DNA of 64,000 nucleotides from an uncultured Prevotella sp. (GCA_947164965.1 CAMUYR010000008.1:1-64000), one strand, 5' to 3'; positions 8,643 to 18,195 are shown, counted from the first letter of the stretch. Made by a program: numbers and translations. Notes: generated from the sequence alone by a model not told the origin.

Positions 8643-11306
8643 CTAGAGGTTGGCTAATTCAATGACCTTATCGACTGCGGTACTCAATCCGTCCACATTC
8701 TTACCACCTGCCTGGGCGAAGTGTGGCTGTCCACCACCGCCACCTTGAATAAGCTTGGCAGCCTCGCGAACCATCTGACCAGCATTCAGTCCGTGGTCTG
8801 ATACCATATCGTCGCTCATCATGATAGACAGTTGCGGTTTGTTGTTGTCGTGTGAGCCGATGACACATAGCAGGGGCCCATCAATAGCAGCACGAACTTT
8901 AAAGACAAGGTCTTTGGCAGCAGCAGGGGTCATAGGCAATACACTTGTGATCACTGTGATACCATTCACCTTGCGGGCTTTTTCTACCAATCGCTGAGCA
9001 GCACGCTCAACAGCCTGGGCTTGGAAGCCCTCAATCTCCTTCTTCATTGACTCGTGCTCATCGATATATTTTTTGATAACACCCTGCAGGTCCTTGGCAT
9101 TGTTGAAGAATGCCTTAATGGTCTTCATAGCGTCCTCCATCTGATATAGACGTTCCTCACAATCATGACCAGTAGTGGCCTCGATACGACGGATACCGGC
9201 AGCAACACTACTCTCAGAGATAATCTTGAAGAATCCAATGCGACCGGTGCTTGAGGCGTGGATACCACCACAGAACTCACAGCTAGGACCGAAACGAACT
9301 ACGCGGACCTTGTCGCCGTACTTCTCGCCGAACAGGGCGATAGCACCAAGTTTCTTAGCCTCGTCGAATGGTACATCGCGATGCTCGTCGATATGGATAT
9401 CCTGACGAATCATATCATTCACCATACGCTCTACCTCACGAATCTGCTCATCAGTCACCTTTTCGAAGTGAGAGAAGTCGAAACGGAGTGTGTCGGGACT
9501 AACATAAGAACCCTTCTGCTCTACATGGTCGCCCAGAACCTGCTTCAATGCATAGTCGAGCAGGTGGGTGGCTGTGTGGTTGGCAGCAGAGGCATAACGC
9601 TTGTCGGTATCAACGCAGGCCATGAACTGGGCTGCAGGATCCTTTGGCAGCTGCTTGACAATATGTACGGTCTGACCGTTCTCACGCTTAGAATCGATGA
9701 TATCGATGGTCTCAGCCTCATTGCAGATAACACCACAGTCGCCTACCTGACCACCCATCTCTCCATAGAATGGGGTGTAATCGAGAACCAGCTCGTAGAA
9801 CTCGTTCTTCTTCTGGGTAACCTTGCGGTAGCGGATGATATGACACTCGTATTCAGTGTAATCATAACCTACAAACTGCTGCTCACCCTGAGCCAGTTCT
9901 ACCCAATCGCTATTCTCAACAGCAGCAGCATTGCGAGCGCGCTCTTTCTGTTTCTGCATCTCTACGTTGAACTGCTCCTCGTTAACGGTAAAGCCGTTCT
10001 CGCGACAGATAAGCTCGGTCAGGTCGAGTGGGAATCCGTAAGTATCGAACAGACGGAAGGCCTGTACACCATCGAGTTCGGTCTGACCCTCAGCCTTCAA
10101 CTTGTCCATGGCATCGTTAAGCATGCCGATACCCTTATCAAGTGTGCGCAGGAATGAATCTTCCTCCTCCTTGATAACCTTTGTTATCAGCTGCTGCTGA
10201 GCCTTCAGCTCGGGGAATGCATCGCCCATCTCGGCAACGAGTGTAGGAACGAGCTTATAGAGGAATCCTTCCTTCTGGCCAAGGAATGTATAGGCATAAC
10301 GAACGGCACGGCGCAGAATTCGACGAATCACATAGCCAGCCTTAGCATTTGAAGGCAGCTGACCATCGGCAATAGAGAACGATACGGCACGCAGGTGGTC
10401 TGCACAAACGCGCATGGCTACGTTGATGTCATCCTGCTCTTTGCTAATAGGATTAACGGTCTCTTCCTCGAAAGTATAGTACTTCAGACCGGTAATCTGC
10501 TGCTCGGCCTTGATGATTGGCTGGAATACATCGGTATCGTAGTTTGAGTGCTTGCCCTGCATCATGCGTACCAGGCGCTCAAAGCCCATACCGGTATCAA
10601 TCACATTCATGCTCAGCTTCTCAAGAGAACCGTCAGCCTTGCGGTTGAACTGCATGAACACAAGATTCCAGATCTCAATAACCTGTGGGTCGTCCTGGTT
10701 AACAAGCTCGCGACCAGTCTTACCGCTGGCAGCCTTCTGTTCTGGGGTACGAGAGTCAACGTGGATCTCAGAGCAAGGACCGCAAGGACCTGTATCGCCC
10801 ATCTCCCAGAAGTTATCGTGTTTGTTTCCGTTGATGATATGATCCTCGGGAACGTGCTTTGCCCAGTATTTGGCAGCCTCGTCGTCGCGAGGGATATTCT
10901 CCTCGGGCGAACCCTCGAACACTGTTACATAGAGATCCTCGGGATTCAGCTTGAGCACATCTACCAAATACTCCCAAGCCATATCGATGGCACCCTCCTT
11001 GAAGTAATCACCGAAACTCCAGTTGCCCAGCATCTCAAACATAGTGTGGTGATAGGTATCGTGACCAACCTCCTCTAGGTCGTTATGCTTTCCGCTAACA
11101 CGCAGGCACTTCTGTGTATCCGCTCGGCGGCGTGGCTCGGGGTCGCGTGTGCCGAGGATAATATCTTTCCACTGGTTCATACCTGCATTCGTAAACATCA
11201 GCGTGGGGTCATCCTTGATAACCATCGGAGCTGATGGTACGATAGCGTGCTGTTTCGACTCGAAAAACTTCTTGTAAGAGTCGCGAATCTCGTTTGCTGT
11301 CATCAT
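8643..11306 (-). CDS. alaS: Alanyl-tRNA synthetase
   Basis: Charges tRNA-Ala with alanine. The 887 residues cover the class II catalytic core ([16 protein letters not shown] near the start), the editing domain with its zinc site ([11 protein letters not shown] at about 570 and CEFCGGIH at about 670), and the C-terminal DHHA1 domain ending in [14 protein letters not shown]. The first codons read ATG ATG; either may be used. A TACCTTTG promoter box lies about 50 bases upstream on this strand. The gene is divergent from aldA and convergent with the DUF3857 gene. Long open frames on the opposite strand are antisense shadows. Confidence 0.98.
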   Translation of the reverse strand: MMTANEIRDSYKKFFESKQHAIVPSAPMVIKDDPTLMFTNAGMNQWKDIILGTRDPEPRRRADTQKCLRVSGKHNDLEEVGHDTYHHTMFEMLGNWSFGDYFKEGAIDMAWEYLVDVLKLNPEDLYVTVFEGSPEENIPRDDEAAKYWAKHVPEDHIINGNKHDNFWEMGDTGPCGPCSEIHVDSRTPEQKAASGKTGRELVNQDDPQVIEIWNLVFMQFNRKADGSLEKLSMNVIDTGMGFERLVRMMQGKHSNYDTDVFQPIIKAEQQITGLKYYTFEEETVNPISKEQDDINVAMRVCADHLRAVSFSIADGQLPSNAKAGYVIRRILRRAVRYAYTFLGQKEGFLYKLVPTLVAEMGDAFPELKAQQQLITKVIKEEEDSFLRTLDKGIGMLNDAMDKLKAEGQTELDGVQAFRLFDTYGFPLDLTELICRENGFTVNEEQFNVEMQKQKERARNAAAVENSDWVELAQGEQQFVGYDYTEYECHIIRYRKVTQKKNEFYELVLDYTPFYGEMGGQVGDCGVICNEAETIDIIDSKRENGQTVHIVKQLPKDPAAQFMACVDTDKRYASAANHTATHLLDYALKQVLGDHVEQKGSYVSPDTLRFDFSHFEKVTDEQIREVERMVNDMIRQDIHIDEHRDVPFDEAKKLGAIALFGEKYGDKVRVVRFGPSCEFCGGIHASSTGRIGFFKIISESSVAAGIRRIEATTGHDCEERLYQMEDAMKTIKAFFNNAKDLQGVIKKYIDEHESMKKEIEGFQAQAVERAAQRLVEKARKVNGITVITSVLPMTPAAAKDLVFKVRAAIDGPLLCVIGSHDNNKPQLSIMMSDDMVSDHGLNAGQMVREAAKLIQGGGGGQPHFAQAGGKNVDGLSTAVDKVIELANL

Positions 11307-11351
11307 CTTTGTTTACTATTTAACTACGTTGACTTTTTACTATTTGGGGTG

Positions 11352-11383
11352 CAAAGGTACAAATAAGTGAGCAAAAAACCAAA
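11352..11383 (-). promoter_or_regulatory. alaS promoter
   Basis: On the minus strand TTTG (11383-11380) is followed after 20 bases by TACCTTTG (11359-11352), the -33/-7 pair. The untranslated leader would be about 40 bases. Confidence 0.75.
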
Positions 11384-11443
11384 TATATTTGCGTTTTGTT
11401 ATTAATTGTTGTTAAAAGCGAAGTGAGAAAGGAAAATAATCTC

Positions 11444-11451
11444 TATCTTTG
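11444..11451 (+). promoter_or_regulatory. -7 promoter box TATCTTTG of aldA
   Basis: TATCTTTG plus CA lies 38 bases upstream of the aldA ATG, in the 183-base divergent gap shared with alaS. No good -33 element is seen. Confidence 0.65.
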
Positions 11452-11489
11452 CAATACAAAATTACTTTATTTACTAAAACAAACAACTT

Positions 11490-12932
11490 ATGAAAGATTT
11501 AAAGATGTACATCAATGGCCAGTTCTGCGAGAGCTCGAATGGCCAGTGGATTAATGTATTGAATCCATCGACGGAGGAAGTCATTTCACGTCAACCCGAA
11601 GGTACTATCGAAGATGTTAACAGAGCGTTGGATGCTGCCCGTACTGCTCAGAAGCAGTGGGCTAAGACACCTGCTATTGAGCGTGCTGGCTATCTGTTGA
11701 AGATGGCAGAGGGTATCAAGAAGCGTGAACAGGAATTTACTGAAATCATCATGCGCGAACAAGGCAAGACACGGACATGGGCTTCGATAGAGGTGGGTGC
11801 TACCATTGCTTATTTCGAATATATGGCTAGTTTTGCCCGTCATATTGAGGGCGAGATTATTCCGAGCGACCGTCCTAACGAAACAATACTTCTGACGAAG
11901 AAACCTATTGGTGTGGTAGCAGGTATTCTGCCTTGGAACTTCCCGTTCTTCCTCATAGCTCGTAAGGCTGGTGCAGCATTGATAGCAGGTTGTACTATCG
12001 TTATCAAGCCTTCACAACTTACCCCAGAAAACTGTACCGAATTTGCTAATGTGGTTGCAGAAACAGGTCTGCCCGCAGGTGTCATCAACATTGTGACAGG
12101 TAAGGGCTCTGTTATTGGCAATGAGATGGCTGGCTCGCCAAAGATAGACATCGTATCAGTAACAGGTTCTGTTAGTGCTGGTGAAAGCATCATGGCTGCT
12201 GCTTCCAAAAATATAACAAAGGTGTCACTTGAGTTAGGTGGAAAGGCTCCTGCTATCGTGATGAAGGATGCTGATCTGGAGCGTGCTGCCCAGTGGATTG
12301 TCGACAGCCGAATTGGTAATAACGGTCAGATTTGTAACAATGCTGAGCGTGTCTATGTGCAGAAGGAAGTGAAAGAAGCCTTCACAAAGATTCTGGTTGA
12401 CAAGATGAAGGCTGTAAAGGTGGGCGATCCTTGTGCAGACGAGAGTGTTGATATGGGTCCATTGGTAGAACAGCGTGCGTTGGAGAGTGTTACAGAAAAA
12501 GTGGAACGTGCTATTAAGCAGGGTGCCAAGCTGCTTTGCGGTGGTCATCGTGTGGGCGATAAGGGTTACTTCTATGCAGCCACAGTGCTCGACAACTGCC
12601 GTCAGGATATGGATATCATTCACGAGGAGACCTTCGGTCCTGTAATTCCTTTGGTTGAATTCAGCGATATCGACGAAGCTATCAAGTATGCTAACGACTG
12701 CGAATATGGCTTGGCCAGCAGTATCTTTACGAAGGATTTAAATATTGCTGTGAAGGCTTGTCGCGAATTGGAGTTTGGCGAAACTTATATCAACCGTGAG
12801 CACTTTGAGGCTATTCAGGGCTTCCATGCAGGCATGAAGAAGTCAGGCATCGGAGGTGCTGATGGCAAGCACGGTGTGGATGAATATCTGGTTACTCATG
12901 TAACCTATCTTGATACATGGGAGGACATGTAA
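11490..12932 (+). CDS. aldA: Lactaldehyde/glycolaldehyde dehydrogenase (AldA-type)
   Basis: NAD-dependent aldehyde dehydrogenase of 480 residues, closely resembling E. coli AldA (479 residues) along its whole length by memory: GILPWNFPFFLIARK, SVTGSVSAGE, and the C-terminal FGETYINREHFEAIQGFHAG and KSGIGGADGKHG. The general base Glu lies in SLELGGKAP (about 248) and the catalytic Cys in NGQICNNAE (about 282). AldA oxidises L-lactaldehyde to lactate, a step in fucose and rhamnose breakdown, and also handles glycolaldehyde. The following epimerase gene starts directly at its stop, which fits a sugar-related role. No fucose or rhamnose genes lie nearby. Confidence 0.9.
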   Translation: MKDLKMYINGQFCESSNGQWINVLNPSTEEVISRQPEGTIEDVNRALDAARTAQKQWAKTPAIERAGYLLKMAEGIKKREQEFTEIIMREQGKTRTWASIEVGATIAYFEYMASFARHIEGEIIPSDRPNETILLTKKPIGVVAGILPWNFPFFLIARKAGAALIAGCTIVIKPSQLTPENCTEFANVVAETGLPAGVINIVTGKGSVIGNEMAGSPKIDIVSVTGSVSAGESIMAAASKNITKVSLELGGKAPAIVMKDADLERAAQWIVDSRIGNNGQICNNAERVYVQKEVKEAFTKILVDKMKAVKVGDPCADESVDMGPLVEQRALESVTEKVERAIKQGAKLLCGGHRVGDKGYFYAATVLDNCRQDMDIIHEETFGPVIPLVEFSDIDEAIKYANDCEYGLASSIFTKDLNIAVKACRELEFGETYINREHFEAIQGFHAGMKKSGIGGADGKHGVDEYLVTHVTYLDTWEDM

Positions 12933-13790
12933 ATGATAGAACTGAAGAACGAACAACTGACCGTCTTGATTGCCACACTTGGAGCAGAGCTTCAGAGTGT
13001 GAAAGACGATGAGGGTAGGGAGTATTTATGGCAGGCGGGCCCAGAGTGGCCCCGCCGCTCGCCCATCTTGTACCCTATTGTCTGCAGTGTGAATGACAAT
13101 ACCTATGTGGTAGACGGAAAAGAGTATCATCTGCCTCGTCACGGCTTTGCCCGCGATATGGAATTCACCCTGATTAGTAAAACCGATGAAAAAGTAACGC
13201 TTGCACTGCACGAATCAGAAGAGACGTTGAAGGTGTATCCTTACCGTTTTAATCTGGCTGTTACCTATCGTCTGGAAGGTAATAAGGTACATGTTATCTG
13301 GCATGTTGAGAATACCGATTGTCAGGAGATTCATTTCCAGATAGGTGCTCATCCCGCCTTTAATGTACCAGGTGGAAAGTTAGAGGGAATCATTAAACTC
13401 GACAACGATGAACCGATGGATACCCTGAAGAGTTATGCAGACGGAAGCCACGATATGGTTGAAGTGCCATTAGAGGCCGATGAGGGCGTTATGGAAATAT
13501 CGAACAACTTCTTCCGTAACGACAGCGTGAAGATACACAAATGTCAGACACATAGGGCGATGTTGATGGATACTAATGGTGAACCAGCAGTCACTGTCGA
13601 CTACAAGACGCCTGTTTGTGCCTTCTGGAGTCCCTATGACAAGCATGCTCCCTTTGTCTGCATTGAACCTTGGTATGGTGTTGGTGACCCTCGAGGATGG
13701 AAAGGGGAGTTCCGCAACAAGCCGCTCATGAACCACCTGCTTCCTGGTGCCAGCTTTATGAGTAAGTATACGATAACGATTGGCGCATAA
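12933..13790 (+). CDS. Aldose 1-epimerase family protein (LacX-like)
   Basis: A 285-residue galactose-mutarotase-fold protein without signal peptide, probably cytoplasmic. Family features are the N-terminal LGAELQSVKDDEGREYLWQA, RRSPILYPIVC, the conserved histidine in LPRHGFARD (about residue 70), and FQIGAHPAFNVPGG with a second conserved histidine (about residue 145). The C-terminal part has CIEPWYGVGDP. Such proteins interconvert sugar anomers, but the sugar cannot be read from the sequence. Its ATG follows the aldA stop with no spacer, so the two are co-translated and probably serve one pathway. Confidence 0.88.
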   Translation: MIELKNEQLTVLIATLGAELQSVKDDEGREYLWQAGPEWPRRSPILYPIVCSVNDNTYVVDGKEYHLPRHGFARDMEFTLISKTDEKVTLALHESEETLKVYPYRFNLAVTYRLEGNKVHVIWHVENTDCQEIHFQIGAHPAFNVPGGKLEGIIKLDNDEPMDTLKSYADGSHDMVEVPLEADEGVMEISNNFFRNDSVKIHKCQTHRAMLMDTNGEPAVTVDYKTPVCAFWSPYDKHAPFVCIEPWYGVGDPRGWKGEFRNKPLMNHLLPGASFMSKYTITIGA

Positions 13791-13869
13791 AGCGACCTTA
13801 AGCTGACGTTAAGAATCCAATCTCGTATTCATCGTTTGCATGTTTATGCGTTTCCGGATTGAACGTTTC

Positions 13870-13947
13870 AAACTCCTAGTTTACCGGCACTAAACTAGGA
13901 GTTTACCGTAAGTAAACTGTCAGTTTAGTGCCGGTAAACTTAGGAGG
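13870..13947. repeat. Cluster of overlapping inverted repeats in a convergent gap
   Basis: AAACTCCTAGTTTA (13870-13883) pairs with TAAACTAGGAGTTT (13891-13904). AGTTTACCGGCACTAAACT (13878-13896) pairs perfectly over 19 bases with 13922-13940. A smaller GTTTAC/GTAAAC pair sits between. The two large hairpins share bases, so only one can form at a time. No T-run follows. The rest of the gap 13791-13993 holds only a small CCGTAT/ATACGG hairpin (13977-13992) beside the nitroreductase stop. It may be a dispersed palindromic repeat or a bidirectional terminator. Confidence 0.8.
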
Positions 13948-13993
13948 GATTGTAGAATTGAGTATTTATACATTATCCGTATGAATATACGGT

Positions 13994-14731
13994 TTAGAGG
14001 AATCCCTGACGCTTCAATGCTTCTATGAGACCTGCCGACATAGCTTCATTGTCGCTTTTGGTATAGCGGATGTCGGTGAATATCTGGGCGAGTGTCTCTT
14101 TGTGGTTGATTTCTACAAAGTGGCGGTTTTCTTCCAATTGCTCTTTATATTTATAATAGGTGTCGATATCGTGAGCTGAGTAATCGCGATAGGTTTCCTG
14201 ATGCACAAAACTCTCCAAGGGTAGACGGTCGGAGAGGGGAGGCTCTTCAGCAGGCCATCCGACGGTGATGGTGGCAACGGGCATGACGAGTTGTGGTAAC
14301 TGCAGGGTATCGATAATCTGCTGAGGCTGATAGACGGTCGTGCCCAGATAGCAATAGCCTAGACCTTCCTCGTCCATCAGGCAACAAAGTGTTTGGGTGA
14401 AGAGCAGCGCGTCGATGCTGGCATTGATAAAGGAAAGAAAGTTGTTGTAGCCAGGCTGCGCCTTGCGCTCCTCACACCAACGGGTAGTACGACGGAAATC
14501 GGCACAAATAGTCAGCACGACAGGAGCCTCAGTCATCATAGGCTGGTTGAAATGTGCTGGAGCCAGTTTGGCTTTCATTTCTGACGAGCGGGTTACGACT
14601 ACAGAATAGAGCTGCAGATTACCCATAGTTTGTGTACGAGAGGCTTCTGTCAGCAGGCGGTCTAACAGTTGCTGGCTGACCTCTTGGGAGCTGTATTTGC
14701 GGATAGTCCGCCGAGTGGTTAAATTCTTCAT
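13994..14731 (-). CDS. Nitroreductase family protein (FMN/NADPH-dependent)
   Basis: A 245-residue nitroreductase-fold flavoprotein. It has the N-terminal TTRRTIRKYSSQEV flavin-binding segment, TMGNLQLYSVVVTRSSE (the conserved Asn-Leu-Gln part contacts FMN in relatives), then DEEGLGYCYLGTT and MPVATITVGWPAEEPPLSDRLP near the C-terminus, as in the NfsA-like branch that reduces nitro compounds or quinones. The substrate is not known. I chose ATG 14731 over the upstream in-frame ATG at 14812 because a TAATTTTG box (14744-14737) puts the transcript start next to ATG 14731. Confidence 0.85.
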   Translation of the reverse strand: MKNLTTRRTIRKYSSQEVSQQLLDRLLTEASRTQTMGNLQLYSVVVTRSSEMKAKLAPAHFNQPMMTEAPVVLTICADFRRTTRWCEERKAQPGYNNFLSFINASIDALLFTQTLCCLMDEEGLGYCYLGTTVYQPQQIIDTLQLPQLVMPVATITVGWPAEEPPLSDRLPLESFVHQETYRDYSAHDIDTYYKYKEQLEENRHFVEINHKETLAQIFTDIRYTKSDNEAMSAGLIEALKRQGFL

Positions 14732-14736
14732 GGCTG

Positions 14737-14744
14737 CAAAATTA
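14737..14744 (-). promoter_or_regulatory. -7 promoter box TAATTTTG of the nitroreductase gene, leaderless type
   Basis: On the minus strand TAATTTTG is followed by CAGCC and then the ATG, so the start codon begins six bases after the box. No matching -33 TTTG is seen at the usual distance. Confidence 0.55.
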
Positions 14745-14796
14745 ATAAAAAACAATGAATTATGGGGTATGATTAGCAAAGAAAAAAACTTTTTCT

Positions 14797-14828
14797 TTTG
14801 TATTTTTCTCACTTATTTCGTAACTTTG
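14797..14828 (+). promoter_or_regulatory. Promoter of the NrdJ-tail/folB operon
   Basis: TTTG (14797-14800), a 20-base spacer and TAACTTTG (14821-14828) form a full -33/-7 pair. This decides the start of the next gene at 14843 rather than 14798. Confidence 0.8.
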
Positions 14829-14842
14829 CAGCCGATAAACCT

Positions 14843-15505
14843 ATGAATACGTTGAATATGAACAAGGAGAAAAACGAAGATTTCATCCAGCGAATAGCTC
14901 ATAAGCTGTCTGTTGCCAGTCAGAAGACGGCTGAACCGATGGCTGAGGATACCATACAGGCTCTGCTCCAGAAAATGCTTGGAGCGCTTACGGAAGAGGA
15001 GGTCGCAAAACTGATTCCTGTAGCTGAAGGAGCCTTGGAGACAGTTGCCTTAAGTATGCGCCCGGAAGTGACGGAGGTGCGTCCGAAAGAGCTGGAATGC
15101 GATGTGGTGAGATTTCAGAATAATAAAGATAAGTGGGTTGCTTTGGTAGGCCTGCTCAATGGCTATCCTTACGAGATATTCACTGGTCTGCAGGATGATG
15201 ACGAAGGTATTCTCCTGCCAAAGTCGGTGACAAAGGGTAAGATTATCAAGCAGGTAAACGAGGATGGTTCGAAGCGATATGACTTCCAGTTTGAGAATAC
15301 ACGTGGTTATAAGATTACAGTAGAAGGACTGAGCGAGAAGTTTAATCCTGAATATTGGAACTATGCTAAGCTCATATCAGGTGTGCTGCGTTATCGCATG
15401 CCTATTGCTCACGTCATCAAGTTGGTCAGCTCATTGCAGTTGCAGGACGAAAATATCAATACGTGGAAGAACGGTGTTGAACGTGCATTGAAGAAATACG
15501 AATGA
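14843..15505 (+). CDS. Free-standing protein resembling the C-terminal region of B12-dependent ribonucleotide reductase (NrdJ)
   Basis: A 220-residue protein. From about residue 80 to the end it resembles the region just before the zinc-ribbon tail of Bacteroidota NrdJ proteins: VGLLNGYPYEIFTGLQDDDE, GILLPKSVTKGKIIK, RYDFQFENTRGYKITVEGLS, FNPEYWNYAKLISGVLRYRM, and INTWKNGVERALKKY. This comparison is from memory. The protein lacks the reductase barrel and its catalytic cysteines, and stops where the tail would begin. The first 80 residues are unrelated and mostly helical. No reductase gene is nearby. It could regulate or assist NrdJ, or be a relic. folB overlaps its stop by four bases. Confidence 0.75.
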   Translation: MNTLNMNKEKNEDFIQRIAHKLSVASQKTAEPMAEDTIQALLQKMLGALTEEEVAKLIPVAEGALETVALSMRPEVTEVRPKELECDVVRFQNNKDKWVALVGLLNGYPYEIFTGLQDDDEGILLPKSVTKGKIIKQVNEDGSKRYDFQFENTRGYKITVEGLSEKFNPEYWNYAKLISGVLRYRMPIAHVIKLVSSLQLQDENINTWKNGVERALKKYE

Positions 15506-15903
15506 TGATTACGTCGGGTAAGGTCTGTATTGAGAACATGAGGTTTTATGCTCGTCACGGCGTGATGCCTCAGGAACAAGTGGTTGGCGGAGATTTTCTG
15601 GTAACCCTAAGGGCCGAAGTGGACATGAATCGTGCGATGGAAAGCGACGATATAGCCGACACCCTCAATTATGCTGCCCTTTACAAGTTGGTTGAACATG
15701 AGATGACTATTCCATCGAAATTGCTGGAACATGTGGCAGGACGTATTGCTCAGGCAGTGTTCGAGTCATTTCCTCAAGTGACTTCCTTGGATGTGAAAGT
15801 GATAAAAAAGAATCCTCCTATGGGAGCTGATTGTGCTGGGGCCGGAGTGGAATTACACTTAATAAATAATAAAACTCACGTTGAAACAACAGTTTTTAAA
15901 TAG
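15502..15903 (+). CDS. folB: Dihydroneopterin aldolase
   Basis: Cleaves 7,8-dihydroneopterin to 6-hydroxymethyl-dihydropterin and glycolaldehyde in folate synthesis. The 133 residues show the family pattern: FYARHGVMPQEQVVGGDFLV, with the catalytic-site Glu in the first half, DTLNYAALYKLVEHEM, SKLLEHVAGRIAQAV, and the conserved Lys in VKVIKKNPPMG. The start overlaps the stop of the preceding gene (ATGA). A second ATG follows immediately and could also serve. The C-terminal 25 residues past the core are Asn/Thr-rich and lie over the promoter region of the next gene. Confidence 0.93.
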   Translation: MMITSGKVCIENMRFYARHGVMPQEQVVGGDFLVTLRAEVDMNRAMESDDIADTLNYAALYKLVEHEMTIPSKLLEHVAGRIAQAVFESFPQVTSLDVKVIKKNPPMGADCAGAGVELHLINNKTHVETTVFK

Positions 15904-15911
15904 AAAATGTG

Positions 15912-15919
15912 TATTTTTG
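15912..15919 (+). promoter_or_regulatory. -7 promoter box TATTTTTG of the amidase-MlaD operon
   Basis: TATTTTTG plus CA lies nine bases after the folB stop and 20 bases before the amidase ATG at 15940. The upstream ATG at 15907 precedes the box, which argues against it as the start. Confidence 0.65.
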
Positions 15920-15939
15920 CACTTTCTAAGGATAAAGGT

Positions 15940-17256
15940 ATGATGAAAAGGCTGCTGTTACTATGGATAGCAATAGGTTTTGCGGTGATGACGTTTGCCG
16001 CAAAGAAACAGTTTACGCTGGTCATTGATGCTGGTCATGGTGGTCATGATGCGGGTGCTGTTGGCGCTATCACCAAGGAGAAAATCATCAATCTGAATGT
16101 AGCTTTAGCCTTTGGTAGACTGGTGGAGCAGAATTGTCCTGATGTGAAGGTTGTCTATACTCGCAAGACGGATGTCTTTATTCCGCTGCATACTCGTGCT
16201 GATATTGCTAACAAGCGGAAAGCCGACCTCTTTATATCCATTCATACAAATGCCCTGCCTAAAGGACGTATTTCCAGAGGGTTGGAAACCTATACGCTGG
16301 GTATGCATCGTGCTGGTGATAATCTGGATGTGGCTAAGCGCGAGAATTCGGTTATTCTGATAGAGAAAGACTATAAACAGCGCTACCAGGGGTTTGATCC
16401 TAATTCGTCAGAGAGCTATATCATGTTTGAGTTCATTCAAGACCATAACATGGCACAAAGTGTGGAACTGGCTAAGATGGTGCAGAGACGTACCTGTTCG
16501 ATAGCCAGTCGTCAGAATAAGGGTGTCAAGCAGGCTGGTTTCCTTGTGTTGCGCGAAACGTCGATGCCCAGTTGTCTGATAGAACTTGGCTTTATTTCCA
16601 CCCCTGATGAGGAGCGCTTCTTGAATTCCGTTGATGGTGTGGCGTTATTGGGACGTGGCATCTATCAAGCTTTTGTTGACTATAAGAGAAAATATGATAG
16701 AGGAATTACCGTTCCTTATAAGGCTGAACCCCAACAGGAAGTGAATATTCCAAGCATCGTGCCTCAGAATGAGCAGAAACCAGAGAAGCCCAAACGTAAG
16801 AGCAAGGCTGCACAGGAACTTGCTGATGTCCGCGAAGGCAAACTGCCTACAGAACAGGAACCGATAGCTCCTGCAGTGGATGCCGACTCTATTGTGACGG
16901 CAACACCGGAGAACACTGAACCTGTGGCTGAAACAGCACCAACACCACAAAAATCTGTTCAGCAGGAAACGAAGACAGCCCAATCGTCAGCTCCCGTCTT
17001 TAAACTTCAAATTCTGGCAAGCAGTACCAAACTGAAGACTACTGACGCCCGTCTGAAAGGACATAAGGATGCGGAATACTATGAAGAGGGCGGACTCTTT
17101 AAATATACGCTGGGGGCTTCGGAGAATTACAACGAGATAGTCCAGTTGCGCAAGTCGCAGCTAACCAATTTCCCACAGGCTTTTATTATTGCCTTCAAGG
17201 AAGGGAAGAAAATGAATGTGCAGGATGCTATCCGGGAGTTTAAAAGCAGGAAATAA
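15940..17256 (+). CDS. N-acetylmuramoyl-L-alanine amidase (Amidase_3) with C-terminal SPOR-like domain
   Basis: Secreted zinc amidase that cuts the bond between N-acetylmuramic acid and the peptide stem in peptidoglycan. After the signal peptide (about 1-22) comes LVIDAGHGGHDAGAVG with a zinc His, then FISIHTNALPKG with a second zinc His, and SCLIELGFISTPDEERFL with the catalytic Glu. A Pro/Glu/Lys-rich linker (about 265-350) follows. The last 85 residues (FKLQILASSTKLKTTDARLK onward) look like the septal-targeting domain seen in Bacteroidota amidases. I chose ATG 15940; ATG 15943 is equally possible. It lies 36 bases before the MlaD-type gene, so cell-wall and envelope lipid functions are paired. 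Confidence 0.9.
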   Translation: MMKRLLLLWIAIGFAVMTFAAKKQFTLVIDAGHGGHDAGAVGAITKEKIINLNVALAFGRLVEQNCPDVKVVYTRKTDVFIPLHTRADIANKRKADLFISIHTNALPKGRISRGLETYTLGMHRAGDNLDVAKRENSVILIEKDYKQRYQGFDPNSSESYIMFEFIQDHNMAQSVELAKMVQRRTCSIASRQNKGVKQAGFLVLRETSMPSCLIELGFISTPDEERFLNSVDGVALLGRGIYQAFVDYKRKYDRGITVPYKAEPQQEVNIPSIVPQNEQKPEKPKRKSKAAQELADVREGKLPTEQEPIAPAVDADSIVTATPENTEPVAETAPTPQKSVQQETKTAQSSAPVFKLQILASSTKLKTTDARLKGHKDAEYYEEGGLFKYTLGASENYNEIVQLRKSQLTNFPQAFIIAFKEGKKMNVQDAIREFKSRK

Positions 17257-17292
17257 TATATAATAAGGTGAAACTATAAAAACAAGCGCAAT

Positions 17293-18195
17293 ATGAAATT
17301 CTTTACGAAAGAAGTGAAAATAGCATTGGTTGCCATTGTTGGCATTGTTGTACTGTTCTATGGACTCCAGTTCTTGAAGGGACTGACCATTTTCTCTAAC
17401 GACCAGTCTGTCTATGTCACTTTTGATGATGTGAGTGGTCTTTCTGCCTCTTCGCCAGTATATGCCAATGGCTATAAGGTGGGAGTCGTAAAGGGCATAG
17501 AATACGATTATAATCCTCAAGGAAAGATTGTGGCTCTTCTGGGCCTTGATAAAAATATGCGTCTGCCTCTCGGATCACATGCAGAAATAGCCAGCGACTT
17601 GTTGGGTAATATCAAGATAAATCTAGTCTTGGGTAAGGATCCCCTTAATATGGTGGCTGCAGGCGATACTATTGTTGGAGGCGAAGAAGAGGGTATGATG
17701 AAGAAATTGGGAGCTATGATGCCTGCCATTGAGGCTATTGTTCCTAAGCTCGACTCTATTATGACCAGCCTGAATCTGTTACTGGCTGATCCTGCCTTGC
17801 GCAACACACTGCACAACGTAGAGGGCATGACTGCTAATCTGAATGCAACCAGTCAGGACCTGCGTAATCTTTCTGCTTCGCTGAATCGTGATGTACCCGA
17901 TGTGATGAAGAATGCCAACGGTGTGCTTCAGAATACTCAACAGCTTACATCCAATCTTTCCACCATAGATGTTGCTGGTATGACGGCAAAGGTAAATCAG
18001 ACGTTGGAGAATGTAGAGCAGATGACGAAGAAGTTGAATAGCAACGAAGGAACACTTGGATTACTCATGCGTGATGCTACACTCTATAATAATCTGAGCA
18101 ATACAGCAGCTTCAGCCGACTCTCTGTTGATAGACTTTAAGGCGCATCCAAAACGCTATATTCACTTCTCAGTTTTTGGAAAAAAGGATAAATAA
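17293..18195 (+). CDS. MCE/MlaD-family membrane protein
   Basis: A 300-residue protein with one N-terminal membrane helix (about 10-28), then an MCE domain (about 38-115: VYVTFDDVSGLSASSPVYAN, GYKVGVVKGIEYD, and AEIASDLLGNIKINLVLG). A long helical region rich in Asn, Leu and Thr follows (about 130-290), including repeated NLNATSQDLRNLSASL-like heptads typical of MlaD tails that form a channel. MCE proteins carry lipids between inner and outer membranes as part of ABC systems. The ATPase and permease genes are not adjacent, so they would be encoded elsewhere. It is co-transcribed with the amidase. Confidence 0.9.
   Translation: MKFFTKEVKIALVAIVGIVVLFYGLQFLKGLTIFSNDQSVYVTFDDVSGLSASSPVYANGYKVGVVKGIEYDYNPQGKIVALLGLDKNMRLPLGSHAEIASDLLGNIKINLVLGKDPLNMVAAGDTIVGGEEEGMMKKLGAMMPAIEAIVPKLDSIMTSLNLLLADPALRNTLHNVEGMTANLNATSQDLRNLSASLNRDVPDVMKNANGVLQNTQQLTSNLSTIDVAGMTAKVNQTLENVEQMTKKLNSNEGTLGLLMRDATLYNNLSNTAASADSLLIDFKAHPKRYIHFSVFGKKDK

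Noticed and set aside
9258..10157. A 299-residue open frame on the plus strand
   Set aside because: It is antisense to the highly conserved alaS gene, has no promoter and no family features. The same applies to long plus-strand frames at 21202-22470 and 41025-42029, antisense to the thiamine receptor and BACON genes.
14798..14842. Upstream ATG extension of the NrdJ-tail gene
   Set aside because: It overlaps the -33/-7 promoter elements, so it would not be in the transcript.
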